This document shows, piece by piece, positions 5,822-15,517 of a stretch of DNA of 35,559 nucleotides; within the stretch, counting starts at the first letter, position 1; each line of letters opens with the position of its first letter. The stretch spans positions 1-35,559 of the forward strand of contig JAGCLW010000063.1 of the NCBI GenBank assembly GCA_017646805.1. Reading direction: 5' to 3'. A program made the position numbers and the translations under genes. The notes beneath the pieces were generated by a model. The model was given only the letters and a program-made list of their open reading frames with translations, ran no database searches and was not told the origin of the DNA. The DNA is from Paludibacteraceae bacterium. GTDB lineage: Bacteria > Bacteroidota > Bacteroidia > Bacteroidales > Paludibacteraceae.

Positions 5822-8551
5822 ATGAGAATAAATAAAGCTTTAAAAGAATTAAATGTTGGACTCGATACGGTTGTTGAGTTCTTGCATGAAAAAGGTTACA
5901 CTGATGTAAAGTCTGACCTTAATGGAAAAATTTCAGATGAACAATTTGATTTGCTTGTTGAAGAATTTGCTAAAGACAAAAAAATCAAAATGGAATCGGA
6001 AAAACTTCGAGAACAAAAAAAATCGAAAGATGTAGCTCCAACTGTTGCTATTGATGGTTTTGGCGAACAAAAAGAAGAAAAACCAGCAACGCAAGAGCCT
6101 GAAGTAATCAAAGTTGAGATTGATACGAAAAAATTACCTAAACTGAAACCTGTAGGAAAAATCGATCTTGACAAAAACAATATGCCTAAAAAAGAAGAGG
6201 CGAAGAAGGTTGAACCTGAGATAAATGAAGAAAAAAACATTTCTAAAGAAATAGAAATAATCGATTCTTCAAAAGAAGAAGTATTTTCTTTAAAATCCAA
6301 ACCAACAACCGAAGGTCCTAAAGTTTTAGGCAAAATAGATCTTTCATCAATAAATGATAAAACTCGTCCAAGTAAAAAATCAAAAGAAGAATTGAAGCGT
6401 GAACGCGACAAACGAAACAAAGTCGCACAAGGTCAATCTCAATCTTCAAATCAATCAAATCAAGGAAAAGGGGGAGAGCACAATAAGAAAAAACGTGCTC
6501 GTATCAATCAAGAACGAGTTGATATAAACAATGCAAATGTTGGGGCTCAAAATAATCAAAAAAATAATGCAAAGGGAAATAATGGGCAACCAAATGCAAA
6601 TAATCACAAGAAAAACAAAAAGAATAAAAACAACGCTCCTGTAGCAAAAGAAGTTTCGGAAGAAGACGTACAACGTCAAATAAAAGAAACTCTTGCCCGA
6701 CTTACTGAAAAGAAAGTAAAAGGAGCAAAATATCGTAAAGATAAACGTGAGGCTGCCTCTGCTCGTCAAGAACAACAAGAAGAACTTGCTCGTCAAGAAA
6801 ATCAAATTATCAAGTTGACCGAATTTGTCACTGCAAATGAATTGGCAACAATGATGAATGTTTCTGTAAATCAAGTTATTGGAACTTGTATGACATTGGG
6901 AATCATGGTGTCAATCAATCAACGTCTTGACGCAGAAACAATAAATATCGTAGCTGAAGAATTTGGGTTTAAAACAGAATTCGTTTCGGCAGAAGTAGCC
7001 GAAGCAATTGCCGAAGAAGAAGACAAAGAAGAAGATCTTCTACCACGTGCTCCAATTGTAACAGTAATGGGACATGTCGATCATGGAAAAACTTCTCTTT
7101 TGGATTACATTCGTAAAGCAAATGTTATTGCAGGAGAAGCAGGTGGAATTACGCAACATATTGGTGCATATCATGTGACTCTTGACAATGGTCGAAAAAT
7201 CACGTTCCTTGATACTCCGGGACACGAAGCTTTCACGGCAATGCGTGCTCGTGGAGCAAAAGTTACGGATATTGCAATTATTATTGTTGCAGCAGATGAT
7301 AATGTGATGCCACAAACAAAAGAAGCAATCAATCACGCTTCGGCGGCAGGAGTTCCTATTGTATTTGCAATAAATAAGATTGACAAAGAATCCGCAAATC
7401 CGGATAAAATCAAAGAAGAATTGGCGACTTTGAATTACCTTGTAGAAGAGTGGGGAGGAAAGTATCAATCGCAAGATATTTCAGCGAAAAAAGGATTAAA
7501 TGTAAACGAATTATTGGAAAAAGTTTTGCTCGAAGCAGACTTGTTGGAATTGAAAGCAAATCCAAATCGTAAAGCCGTTGCTTCAGTCATTGAATCTTCG
7601 TTGGATAAAGGTCGTGGATACGTATCTACAGTTCTTGTTCAAACAGGAACATTACGCGTCGGAGATGTTGTTCTTGCCGGACAATATTACGGAAAAGTAA
7701 AGGCAATGTTTAACGAACGAAATCAACGTATTACGGAGGTCGGACCTTCAGAACCGGCATTGATTCTTGGGTTAAATGGAGCTCCGACTGCGGGAGACAA
7801 TTTGAACGTAATGTCGAGCGAACAAGAAGCTCGTGAGATAGCAAATAAACGAGAACAATTGCAACGTGAACAAGGACTTCGTACAACAACTCATTTGACA
7901 CTTGAAGAAATCGCACGTCGTAAGGCATTAGGAAATTTCCAAGAATTAAATGTAATTGTAAAAGGAGACGTAGACGGTTCTATAGAAGCACTTTCAGATT
8001 CTCTCATCAAACTTTCTACAGAAGAAATACAAGTGAATGTTATTCATAAAGCAGTTGGTGCTATTTCCGAATCTGACGTAATGCTTGCTGCAACTTCTGA
8101 TGCAATTATTTTTGGATTCCAAGTTCGTCCGACAGTAGAAGCTCGTCGTAGTGCGGAACACGAAGGCGTGGATATTCGTTTGTATTCAATTATTTACGAT
8201 GCAATAGAAGATTTGAAAGATGCAATGGAAGGAATGCTTTCTCCAGAATTGAAAGAAGAATTCCAAGCAAATGTGGAAGTACGCGAAGTGTTTAAAATTT
8301 CCAAAGTCGGAACGATTGCCGGCTGTATGGTAAAAGAAGGAACGGTGAAACGTACATCAAAAATTCGTGTTATTCGTGATGGAATTGTTGTATATACAGG
8401 CGAGCTTGGATCGCTTAAGGTTTACAAAGATGACGTAAAAGAAGTCAAACACGGACACGAATGCGGACTTAATATTGCAGGCTACAATGATATTCAAATT
8501 GGAGATATTATTGAAGCATACGAAATGACGGAAGTGAAGCGAAAATTATAA
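5822..8551 (+). CDS. infB: Translation initiation factor IF-2
   Basis: GTPase that brings initiator tRNA to the 30S subunit and promotes subunit joining. The start chosen is the ATG at 5822 ([20 protein letters not shown], the IF2_N fold); a TTG directly in front is less likely. Length is 909 residues. Residues about 60-320 are a charged linker that becomes very rich in Asn, Lys and Gln around 210-280. A second IF2_N motif ([20 protein letters not shown]) follows. The GTPase domain has G1 GHVDHGKTS (417-425), DTPGHEAF, and NKID. C-terminal domains run to [12 protein letters not shown]. The Asn/Lys-rich linker is probably a consequence of AT-rich base composition. Confidence 0.97.
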   Translation: MRINKALKELNVGLDTVVEFLHEKGYTDVKSDLNGKISDEQFDLLVEEFAKDKKIKMESEKLREQKKSKDVAPTVAIDGFGEQKEEKPATQEPEVIKVEIDTKKLPKLKPVGKIDLDKNNMPKKEEAKKVEPEINEEKNISKEIEIIDSSKEEVFSLKSKPTTEGPKVLGKIDLSSINDKTRPSKKSKEELKRERDKRNKVAQGQSQSSNQSNQGKGGEHNKKKRARINQERVDINNANVGAQNNQKNNAKGNNGQPNANNHKKNKKNKNNAPVAKEVSEEDVQRQIKETLARLTEKKVKGAKYRKDKREAASARQEQQEELARQENQIIKLTEFVTANELATMMNVSVNQVIGTCMTLGIMVSINQRLDAETINIVAEEFGFKTEFVSAEVAEAIAEEEDKEEDLLPRAPIVTVMGHVDHGKTSLLDYIRKANVIAGEAGGITQHIGAYHVTLDNGRKITFLDTPGHEAFTAMRARGAKVTDIAIIIVAADDNVMPQTKEAINHASAAGVPIVFAINKIDKESANPDKIKEELATLNYLVEEWGGKYQSQDISAKKGLNVNELLEKVLLEADLLELKANPNRKAVASVIESSLDKGRGYVSTVLVQTGTLRVGDVVLAGQYYGKVKAMFNERNQRITEVGPSEPALILGLNGAPTAGDNLNVMSSEQEAREIANKREQLQREQGLRTTTHLTLEEIARRKALGNFQELNVIVKGDVDGSIEALSDSLIKLSTEEIQVNVIHKAVGAISESDVMLAATSDAIIFGFQVRPTVEARRSAEHEGVDIRLYSIIYDAIEDLKDAMEGMLSPELKEEFQANVEVREVFKISKVGTIAGCMVKEGTVKRTSKIRVIRDGIVVYTGELGSLKVYKDDVKEVKHGHECGLNIAGYNDIQIGDIIEAYEMTEVKRKL

Positions 8552-8559
8552 AAAAAACT

Positions 8560-9054
8560 GTGGTAGTTTTTGATATTATCATATTAGTTGTGTTTGCTTA
8601 TGCAACAATAAGAGGCCTATTCAAGGGCGCTATTTCAGAATTAGCGTCCTTGTTTGGTGTTGTATTGGGAATTTTTTGCGCTCGTTCGTTTTCCTTTGAA
8701 ATATCAGAATCCGTAGCAACGTATTTTTCTATCGAAGAAAAATATGCTGTTTTGATTTCATATTTAATTTTATTCCTTGGAGCAATTCTTATCGTTTTAT
8801 TATTTTCTCGAATTTTGAATCAGATTCTAAATAAAATGATGCTTGGTTGGCTCAACAAATTGTTTGGAGGAATTTATGCTTTGACAAAATATGTCTTGAT
8901 CGCCAGTGTTTTGGTTTTTGTTTTTCATTTGTTTAACGAACAATTTCACTTTTTATCAAAAGAGACAATTGCGTCTTCAAAATTGTATCAGCCATTACTT
9001 TTGTTGGCTGAAAAATTATTAAATTATCCATTTAATTCACACATCAATTACTAA
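8560..9054 (+). CDS. CvpA family inner-membrane protein
   Basis: Membrane protein of 164 residues with about four hydrophobic segments: near 3-20, 26-45, 63-85 and 100-125. The first part (FDIIILVVFAYATIRGLFKG followed by ELASLFGVVLG) matches the CvpA/colicin V production family (D-x-I-x5-F-x3-RGxxKGxxxE). In enterobacteria CvpA affects colicin V secretion and membrane stress; the role in Bacteroidetes is not settled. It starts with GTG at 8560, 8 bases after infB stops. A cvpA gene between infB and sufB is a common arrangement in Bacteroidales, which supports the call. Confidence 0.85.
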   Translation: MVVFDIIILVVFAYATIRGLFKGAISELASLFGVVLGIFCARSFSFEISESVATYFSIEEKYAVLISYLILFLGAILIVLLFSRILNQILNKMMLGWLNKLFGGIYALTKYVLIASVLVFVFHLFNEQFHFLSKETIASSKLYQPLLLLAEKLLNYPFNSHINY

Positions 9055-9066
9055 TTTTTTATTAAC

Positions 9067-10512
9067 TTGGAAGATAATCAAAAACTTTTGAAGGAAATTA
9101 CCAGTGGTGAATATAAGTATGGATTTACCACTGATATTGATACCGAATATATTCCTACGGGTTTGAATGAGGATATTGTTCGACTTATTTCTGCGAAAAA
9201 AAATGAACCGGAATGGTTGCTTGATTTTCGTTTGAAAGCTTTTCGACATTGGCAAACGTTAGAAATGCCACAATGGGCTCATCTTGATGTGCCGGAAATT
9301 GATTTTCAGTTGATTGCGTATTATGCTGCACCAAAGAAAAAGGAAGGTCCGAAGTCGTTGGACGAAGTTGATCCGGAGTTATTGAAAACGTTTGATAAAC
9401 TCGGAATTCCTCTTGAAGAGCAAAAAATGCATTTGGGTATGGCTGTTGATGCGATTGTTGATAGTGTTTCGGTAAAAACGACACATAAAGAAAAATTGGC
9501 GGAAAAAGGAATCATTTTTTGTTCTATTAGTGAAGCTGTACAGGATTATCCGGATCTTGTTCGTCAATATATGGGATCGGTTGTTCCTTATACGGATAAT
9601 TTTTTTGCGGCACTTAATTCTGCCGTATTCAGCGATGGTTCGTTTGTTTATATTCCCAAAGGCGTACGTTGTCCGATGGAATTATCTTCGTATTTTAGAA
9701 TTAATGCGATTAACACAGGGCAATTTGAACGTACGTTGATTATTGCCGATGATGATTCGTATGTTTCTTATTTGGAAGGTTGTACGGCTCCACAACGAGA
9801 TGAAAATCAGTTGCATGCAGCGATAGTGGAAATAATCACGAATGAGCGTGCAGAGGTGAAGTATTCTACGGTTCAGAATTGGTATCCGGGCGACAAAGAA
9901 GGCAAAGGTGGAGTTTATAATTTTGTTACCAAAAGAGGAATTTGCAAAGGGGATAATTCAAAAATTTCGTGGACGCAAGTAGAAACCGGTTCGGCAATTA
10001 CATGGAAATATCCGAGTTGTATTCTGAAAGGCGATAATTCAATTGGAGAATTTTATTCTGTTGCGGTTACGAATAATTATCAACAAGCGGATACAGGGAC
10101 AAAAATGATTCATATAGGAAAAAACACAAAGAGTCATATTGTTAGCAAAGGTATTTCGGCTGGTCATAGTCAAAATAGTTATCGAGGATTGGTGAAAGTT
10201 GTTCCTGCGGCGGAAAATGCACGAAACTTTTCGCAATGCGATAGTTTGTTGATGGGCGATAAATGTGGAGCTCATACGTTTCCTTACATGGAAGTCGATA
10301 ATGATACCGCAATTGTTGAACATGAAGCGACAACGTCAAAAATCAGTGAAGATCAGGTTTTTTATTGTAATCAACGAGGAATTTCGACGGAAGATGCCGT
10401 TGGACTTATTGTAAATGGATATGCCAAAGAGGTAATCAATAAATTGCCGATGGAATTTGCGGTAGAGGCTCAACGTCTTTTGCAAATCAGTCTTGAGGGT
10501 AGTGTTGGATAA
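9067..10512 (+). CDS. sufB: Fe-S cluster assembly protein SufB
   Basis: Core scaffold subunit of the SufBC2D complex, on which iron-sulfur clusters are built in the cytoplasm. The 481-residue protein begins with TTG at 9067, since no ATG or GTG is available between the preceding stop and the conserved region ([20 protein letters not shown]). Typical SufB motifs are [70 protein letters not shown], and the C-terminal [20 protein letters not shown]. It is followed 18 bases later by sufC. Length and motifs are complete, so it should be functional. Confidence 0.97.
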   Translation: MEDNQKLLKEITSGEYKYGFTTDIDTEYIPTGLNEDIVRLISAKKNEPEWLLDFRLKAFRHWQTLEMPQWAHLDVPEIDFQLIAYYAAPKKKEGPKSLDEVDPELLKTFDKLGIPLEEQKMHLGMAVDAIVDSVSVKTTHKEKLAEKGIIFCSISEAVQDYPDLVRQYMGSVVPYTDNFFAALNSAVFSDGSFVYIPKGVRCPMELSSYFRINAINTGQFERTLIIADDDSYVSYLEGCTAPQRDENQLHAAIVEIITNERAEVKYSTVQNWYPGDKEGKGGVYNFVTKRGICKGDNSKISWTQVETGSAITWKYPSCILKGDNSIGEFYSVAVTNNYQQADTGTKMIHIGKNTKSHIVSKGISAGHSQNSYRGLVKVVPAAENARNFSQCDSLLMGDKCGAHTFPYMEVDNDTAIVEHEATTSKISEDQVFYCNQRGISTEDAVGLIVNGYAKEVINKLPMEFAVEAQRLLQISLEGSVG

Positions 10513-10530
10513 TTATAAAAAAATTGTCAA

Positions 10531-11286
10531 ATGTTAGAAATAAAAAATTTGCATGCCAATATCAATGGCAAAGAAATATTGAAAGGAATAAATCTCGTGG
10601 TTAATCCGGGAGAAGTTCATGCGATTATGGGACCGAATGGAAGCGGAAAAAGTACGCTTTCGTCAGTTATTGCCGGAAATCCTGCATTTGAAGTGACTAA
10701 AGGAGAAATAATTTTCAATGGGAAAAATTTGCTGGATCTTTCTCCGGAAGATCGTTCTCGCGAAGGGATTTTTTTGAGTTTTCAATATCCGGTTGAAATT
10801 CCTGGTGTAAGTATGGTTAATTTTATGCGTACAGCAGTGAACGAACATCGTAAATATAAAGGTTTGGAATCTCTTTCGGCATCTGATTTTTTGAAATTGA
10901 TGCGTGAAAAAAAAGAAGTTGTTGAATTAGACAATAAATTGGCAAATCGTTCGGTGAATGAAGGTTTTTCCGGAGGAGAAAAAAAACGTAATGAGATATT
11001 TCAAATGGCAATGCTTGAACCAAAGTTGTCTATTTTAGATGAAACGGATTCGGGATTGGATATTGACGCTTTGCGGATTGTTGCTTCGGGTGTGAATAAA
11101 CTTAAAACTGCTGATAATTCAACAATTGTGATTACGCATTATCAACGTTTGTTGGATTACATTGTGCCAGATATTGTACATGTGCTTTATAAAGGAAAAA
11201 TTGTAAAAACGGCGGGGAAAGAACTTGTTATGGAGCTTGAAGAGAAAGGTTATGATTGGATTAAACGTGAATTAGGAGAAATGTAA
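10531..11286 (+). CDS. sufC: Fe-S cluster assembly ATPase SufC
   Basis: ABC-type ATPase that drives the SufBD scaffold during cluster assembly; soluble, not a transporter. In the 251 residues are Walker [10 protein letters not shown] (34-42), the Q-loop [11 protein letters not shown], the ABC signature [11 protein letters not shown], the Walker B with the SufC hallmark [16 protein letters not shown], and the switch histidine in [12 protein letters not shown]. It lies between sufB and sufD, with only 2 bases to the sufD start, indicating coupled translation. Confidence 0.97.
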   Translation: MLEIKNLHANINGKEILKGINLVVNPGEVHAIMGPNGSGKSTLSSVIAGNPAFEVTKGEIIFNGKNLLDLSPEDRSREGIFLSFQYPVEIPGVSMVNFMRTAVNEHRKYKGLESLSASDFLKLMREKKEVVELDNKLANRSVNEGFSGGEKKRNEIFQMAMLEPKLSILDETDSGLDIDALRIVASGVNKLKTADNSTIVITHYQRLLDYIVPDIVHVLYKGKIVKTAGKELVMELEEKGYDWIKRELGEM

Positions 11287-11288
11287 AA

Positions 11289-12638
11289 ATGCTTGCAGAA
11301 CAACAATATATTGAATTGTTTCAAAAATATCGTTCGGAAATAGATTCTCATGCTTCAAGTTTGATGAATGAGGAACGAGCGTTTTCGTTTGATTTTTTTG
11401 CAAAAAAAGGATTTCCCAATCAACGAGATGAGGATTTTTTGCATATTAATCTTGAGAAACAATTTTCAAATGATTATGGAATGAACCTTAAAGCAGTTGA
11501 TTTTAAGGTGGATCCATATAAGTTTTTTCGTTGTACGGTGCCCGGAATCAATTCGCACATGTTTTTCGTGATCAACGATCAATTTTATCCAAACGTGCAA
11601 TTGAAATATGAATTACCCCAAGGCGTGATTGCAGGAAGTCTTCGAGAAATGTCGAAAAAATATCCGGAATTGATTCGTTCGTATTATAACAAATTGGCAA
11701 AAAACACGACAGATACAACAGTTCATTTTAATACGGCATTTGCACAAGATGGATTTTTTCTTTATGTGCCTAAAGGAGTTGTCGTCGAAAAGACAATACA
11801 ATTGGTTAATATGATGTATGGCGGTGTGGATATGATGGCAAATAGTCGTAATTTGATCGTCATAGAAGAAGGTGCTTCGGCAAAATTACTCGTTTGTGGT
11901 CATGCGATGGAAGAAAGATCGTATTTGGCAAATCGAGTGACAGAAGTTTTTGTGGGAAAAGGGGCAAAATACGATCATTATAAATTGGAAAATACGAACG
12001 AAAAGATGACAAATGTAGGGTCTCTTTTTGTCTCTCAAGATCAAGAATCTGAGGTGGTGATTTCGGAAATTACACTTCAAAATGGCTTGACACGAAACAA
12101 TGTCGTTGTAAATCTTGATGGAGAATATTCGTCTGTGGTTCTTGGCGGAATGGCGATCAATGATTGTCATCAACATACAGATACACATACGATAATAAAT
12201 CATAATCAGCCGAATTGTTCGAGCAAAGAGCTTTACAAATATGTTCTTGATGGAGAAGCTACGGGTGCATTTGATGGACGTATTTTGGTAAAAAAAGATG
12301 CACAAAAGACGTCGGCTCACCAAACGAATAGAAATATTTGTTTGAATAAAAAAGCAAAAATGTATACAAAACCACATCTTGAAATTTATGCAGATGATGT
12401 CTCTTGTTCGCATGGAGCAACGGTTGGACAATTAGATGATTCGACGGTGTTTTATTTGCGTTCGCGAGGAATTTCGGAAGTAGAAGCGAAAATGCTTTTG
12501 ATGTTTGCATTTGTCAATGATGTGGAGGAATTGATTCGAGTTCCGGCACTTCAAGATACAATTCGGTTGTTGGTCGAAAAACGTTTTCGAGGAGAATTAA
12601 ACAAAAAATGTGAAGGTTGTTCTTCTCATTGTAAATAA
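11289..12638 (+). CDS. sufD: Fe-S cluster assembly protein SufD
   Basis: Second scaffold subunit, paralogous to SufB, partner of SufC in the SufBC2D complex. It has 449 residues starting at the ATG at 11289. The conserved C-terminal half includes CSSKELYKYVLDGEATGAF, GRILVKKDAQKTSAHQTNRN, LNKKAKMYTKPHLEIYADDV, CSHGATVGQLDDSTVFYLRS and RGISEVEAKMLL. The extreme C-terminus is cysteine-rich (KCEGCSSHCK), which may be a metal-binding extension. The operon ends here with a terminator; sufS and sufE are not in this window. Confidence 0.95.
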   Translation: MLAEQQYIELFQKYRSEIDSHASSLMNEERAFSFDFFAKKGFPNQRDEDFLHINLEKQFSNDYGMNLKAVDFKVDPYKFFRCTVPGINSHMFFVINDQFYPNVQLKYELPQGVIAGSLREMSKKYPELIRSYYNKLAKNTTDTTVHFNTAFAQDGFFLYVPKGVVVEKTIQLVNMMYGGVDMMANSRNLIVIEEGASAKLLVCGHAMEERSYLANRVTEVFVGKGAKYDHYKLENTNEKMTNVGSLFVSQDQESEVVISEITLQNGLTRNNVVVNLDGEYSSVVLGGMAINDCHQHTDTHTIINHNQPNCSSKELYKYVLDGEATGAFDGRILVKKDAQKTSAHQTNRNICLNKKAKMYTKPHLEIYADDVSCSHGATVGQLDDSTVFYLRSRGISEVEAKMLLMFAFVNDVEELIRVPALQDTIRLLVEKRFRGELNKKCEGCSSHCK

Positions 12639-12672
12639 AAAAAAAGACGCTATGAAAGTAGCGTCTTTTTTT
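12639..12672. terminator. Bidirectional terminator between sufD and the MBL gene
   Basis: aaaaagacgcta (12641-12652) pairs with tagcgtcttttt (12659-12670) around a 6-base loop. A-run and T-run flank both sides, so the same hairpin can end the suf operon on the plus strand and the convergent minus-strand operon. Confidence 0.9.
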
Positions 12673-12681
12673 GTGGCAATT

Positions 12682-13488
12682 TTAGTGTTTTTGTTGAAAA
12701 AATTTCATTGCATTTTCTCCCGTGCAGTGGCAAGTTTCGATTTTTGTTTGCGGATAATTTTTTTGCAAAAAAGTTGCAATTTTCAAAAGTTCATCATCGC
12801 TTTCAAACGTTTGCCCATCTCGAGGATCAAGCAAATGGAATCCTCCAACAATATGAGTGATATTTTTTATTCCTTTTTCGTTTGCACTTTTCAAAATATT
12901 GAGAATTCCATTATGACAACAACCTGTAAAAATTAGTGTGGCATCGTCTGTTGTGACGGAAAAAATCAATTCATGTTCAAACGAATCGACAAGAATTTCG
13001 GTTGAATCAGGAAGTTTTGTTTTTAAGTTTTTGTTTGCTTTTGGTTTGGGAAAAATATTGGAAGAATTGCCGAAGATTTTTATAAAATTGTTGATTGTTT
13101 TTTCTTCTCCATCTTCGATCCAAATCATTTGATTGTGAAGTTGATTGAGATCGATGGGAGTGGAAATATCTCTCAATTGATTGTTTCGTTCCGAATAAAA
13201 ATGTGTGTTTTTCAATCGTTTTGAGGCGATGATTTTTACGGAATGATTTTTATTGATCACTGCTTCAAGTCCTCCGGTGTGATCACGATGTCCGTGAGAA
13301 AGAAAAACGTAGTCAATGGAAGCGAGATTTATTCCCAATATTTGAGCGTTATAAGAAAGTGTTTCCGGAGAACTTCCGGTGTCTAACAAAATTTTCACAT
13401 TGTTTGCTTCTAAATATATGCAAAGTCCGTGTTCTGTTTTTAAACGATTGTCGGTCAGGTGATTGTTGATGACGAATGTGTATTTCAT
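12682..13488 (-). CDS. MBL-fold metallo-hydrolase, COG1237-like
   Basis: Predicted metal-dependent hydrolase of 268 residues with the metallo-beta-lactamase fold. The metal-binding motif SHGHRDHTGG is at 64-73, preceded by LLDTG (34-38). Further conserved segments are LIFTGCCHNGILNI, HIVGGFHLL and ETCHCTG near the C-terminus, which together fit the COG1237 group. Archaeal members of that group are linked to methanopterin synthesis, but in bacteria the substrate is unknown, so no reaction is assigned. It begins directly after the stop of the AI-2E-family gene (stop 13489-13491, start 13488), so the two are co-transcribed and translationally coupled. Confidence 0.85.
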   Translation of the reverse strand: MKYTFVINNHLTDNRLKTEHGLCIYLEANNVKILLDTGSSPETLSYNAQILGINLASIDYVFLSHGHRDHTGGLEAVINKNHSVKIIASKRLKNTHFYSERNNQLRDISTPIDLNQLHNQMIWIEDGEEKTINNFIKIFGNSSNIFPKPKANKNLKTKLPDSTEILVDSFEHELIFSVTTDDATLIFTGCCHNGILNILKSANEKGIKNITHIVGGFHLLDPRDGQTFESDDELLKIATFLQKNYPQTKIETCHCTGENAMKFFQQKH

Positions 13489-14658
13489 TTATACGTTTTT
13501 GATTACTTTGGTGTAGTAAGAAAGCAAAATTGTTGTCAAAGGAAGAGCAACAATCATTCCCGCAATACCGAACAACGATCCCCAAATAGATAGAGAAAGG
13601 AGAATGACGGCGGGATTTAGTCCCATCGCATTTCCCATGATTTTTGGAATTAAAAAAAGATCTTCAATGATTTGAACGATTCCCATGACAGCGAGAGATT
13701 CTAATCCCATTATCCACCAATTTAGTCCTGATTGTTGGGCTCCGATAAATGCGAATAATAGGACAACGGGCAACATGATTGTTTTTAGATAAGGTACGAG
13801 CGTGAGAATTCCCATGGATAATCCTAAAATAATTCCCAATGGAAGATCGATAAAGTAAAATCCAATTGATAGAAGCAATCCCGCAATAGAAGCAATTACC
13901 AACTGACCGCGAAAGTATTTGTTCATTCCGGATTTTAAATCTTCTGCAATGAGAATAATGAGATTTTGATATTTGTGCGGAACAAGTGTGATGAAATTTT
14001 TTGCAATATGTTCATAATCCCAAAGAATAAAAATTAAATAAAGGATTGTAATAAAAACAACGAGCAATCCCGCAATAAAATTCATGCTACTTGACAAGAA
14101 TTTTCCAAAATAAGGTAAAATCTTCTCTAAAAGATTTTCCTTTGTTGTCGCACCGGTTAGAATTTCTGTTAGATTTAGGTGGTTGAACCATTCAATCAAT
14201 TGATTTTTAGTTGTTTCTGTAAGAAAAGATGTTGTTTCTAAATGTTTTGTGAGAGTAAAAACTACATCTTTTGCTTCGAGGACTTCGTTTACAATCGGAG
14301 GAATGATTAGTGTTAAAATTAAAATGAAGAATGATACAACAGAAACCAACGTTAGAGTAATGCTTGCAATGCGGTGTGAAATTCGACATTTTGTTTCAAA
14401 AAAATGCATGATTGGATATAGCAAATATGCAATAAGCCAAGCAATAAGAAATGGCAACAAGACATTACTTAGGCGATCAAATAATAAATATAACGCAATT
14501 GCAATGCTGATGCCCAACAAAATACGAATCACTCGGTCAAACGTGAATGGTTTGCTTAATGTTTCGTCAAGTTTCCCTTCAAGATGAACATTTATAGGAG
14601 AAGACGATTCTTTTTTTGAAGACTTGTTTTTTCTTTTTTTATTGTTCGGGTTTTCCAT
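13489..14658 (-). CDS. AI-2E family (PerM/TqsA-like) membrane protein
   Basis: Integral inner-membrane protein of 389 residues in the AI-2E transporter superfamily (PF01594). A lysine/serine-rich cytoplasmic N-terminus is followed by about eight transmembrane segments arranged as in the family: two near 45-95, a pair near 105-125, a large loop of about 80 residues, then several in the C-terminal half. The family-typical region IILGLSMGILTLVPYLKTIM and the end MIVALPLTTILLSYYTK are present. Substrates of this family vary and the autoinducer name should not be taken literally. The ATG at 14658 was preferred over a TTG at 14685. First gene of a two-gene operon with the MBL hydrolase. Confidence 0.85.
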   Translation of the reverse strand: MENPNNKKRKNKSSKKESSSPINVHLEGKLDETLSKPFTFDRVIRILLGISIAIALYLLFDRLSNVLLPFLIAWLIAYLLYPIMHFFETKCRISHRIASITLTLVSVVSFFILILTLIIPPIVNEVLEAKDVVFTLTKHLETTSFLTETTKNQLIEWFNHLNLTEILTGATTKENLLEKILPYFGKFLSSSMNFIAGLLVVFITILYLIFILWDYEHIAKNFITLVPHKYQNLIILIAEDLKSGMNKYFRGQLVIASIAGLLLSIGFYFIDLPLGIILGLSMGILTLVPYLKTIMLPVVLLFAFIGAQQSGLNWWIMGLESLAVMGIVQIIEDLFLIPKIMGNAMGLNPAVILLSLSIWGSLFGIAGMIVALPLTTILLSYYTKVIKNV

Positions 14659-14667
14659 AAAAAACTT

Positions 14668-14675
14668 TATCTTTG
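14668..14675 (+). promoter_or_regulatory. Plus-strand -7 box (TATCTTTG) ahead of the 14774 gene
   Basis: TATCTTTGC is a perfect -7 box. TTG at 14642-14644 lies 23 bases upstream, slightly longer than usual. Start of transcription would be near 14682, with a 90-base leader before the ATG at 14774. Confidence 0.5.
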
Positions 14676-14707
14676 CATGATTCAAATTGGGTTGATAAAT
14701 CTCCTTG

Positions 14708-14715
14708 CAAAGGTA
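14708..14715 (-). promoter_or_regulatory. Minus-strand -7 box (TACCTTTG) of the AI-2E-family operon
   Basis: The minus strand reads TACCTTTGC, matching TAnnTTTG. Transcription would start near 14701, 43 bases before the ATG at 14658. It faces the plus-strand promoter at 14668-14675. Confidence 0.5.
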
Positions 14716-14773
14716 TTATTTTTTTTGACATTTTGAATTTAATCTTGTTTATATAATTTTTTTTGTCTACCAA

Positions 14774-15517
14774 ATGAAAAAAGAAACAATTATAGCATTA
14801 GTAGAAAAAGATCTTCGTGAGTTACAAGTAATTACAACGGGATTATTTGAGTTGCAACAACCAGCTCCGTCAATTGTAAAATTGGCACAAGATAAAGCCA
14901 ATGAAATTGCAAAAAATATGGAATTGTTATTGTCTATTCCGGAGCAGTTTAATGTAAAAAAAGAAGTCGAAGTGTCTGAAGAAAATACAGCAGAACAAAG
15001 AGAAGTCGTTTTTTCTGATGAAGAAATTGAAACGTTGTTGCAATCTGATTTAGATTCCAATGCTCCGGAAGAAGAAGTCGTTTTGATTTATGAAGAAGAA
15101 CCGGAAGAGAATGAAAATTTATCGCAACCTGAAGATACGAAAGTAGAACAAGAATCAGACAAAACGCAAGTTGAGCAAACTCAAACAACGCCTTTGTCAA
15201 CAAAAGTTGATGTTCAATATGGAACGAAAACAACGATTGTTGAAACGATGAATAAGGTAGAAAATTCAAGCATAGCAGATCGTTTTGCAACAAAAAAAAT
15301 ATCCGATGTCAGACGAATGCCGATTGGTGATCGTTTGCGTTTTCAACGCGAACTTTTTGCAAACGAACCCGACGTGATGAATACGACACTTGCGTTTATA
15401 AATAGCACACAATCAATGGACGAGTGTTTGCTTCATATTCAAGAAAATTATCCTCAATGGGATATGGAAAGTGAAGTGGTGGTTGAGTTTTTAACGTTTA
15501 TCAATAGAAAATTTTAA
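14774..15517 (+). CDS. Conserved Bacteroidales protein of unknown function
   Basis: Cytoplasmic protein of 247 residues; no signal peptide or membrane segment. It has three parts: a helical N-terminus (about 1-60), a long acidic Glu-rich and Gln/Thr-rich linker (about 65-165), and a conserved C-terminal domain (about 175-247). The last contains ISDVRRMPIGDRLRFQRELF, then NTTLAFINSTQSMDECLLHI and YPQWDMESEVVVEFLTFINR. This C-terminal pattern (dRFrFqreLF...Dxxxmn.tl..ln) is recognisable as a family seen across Bacteroidales, without known function. The stop codon overlaps the rsmI start by one base, so both are probably translated together, but that does not prove a role in ribosome modification. 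Confidence 0.8.
   Translation: MKKETIIALVEKDLRELQVITTGLFELQQPAPSIVKLAQDKANEIAKNMELLLSIPEQFNVKKEVEVSEENTAEQREVVFSDEEIETLLQSDLDSNAPEEEVVLIYEEEPEENENLSQPEDTKVEQESDKTQVEQTQTTPLSTKVDVQYGTKTTIVETMNKVENSSIADRFATKKISDVRRMPIGDRLRFQRELFANEPDVMNTTLAFINSTQSMDECLLHIQENYPQWDMESEVVVEFLTFINRKF

Noticed and set aside
6440-6640. Asn/Lys/Gln-rich stretch in infB as a prion-like or functional insert
   Set aside because: The linker of IF-2 is poorly conserved in all bacteria and the bias follows the AT-rich composition; no sign of a separate domain.
12610-13132. Plus-strand reading frames downstream of sufD
   Set aside because: They lie opposite the MBL-fold gene, which has clear motifs on the minus strand.
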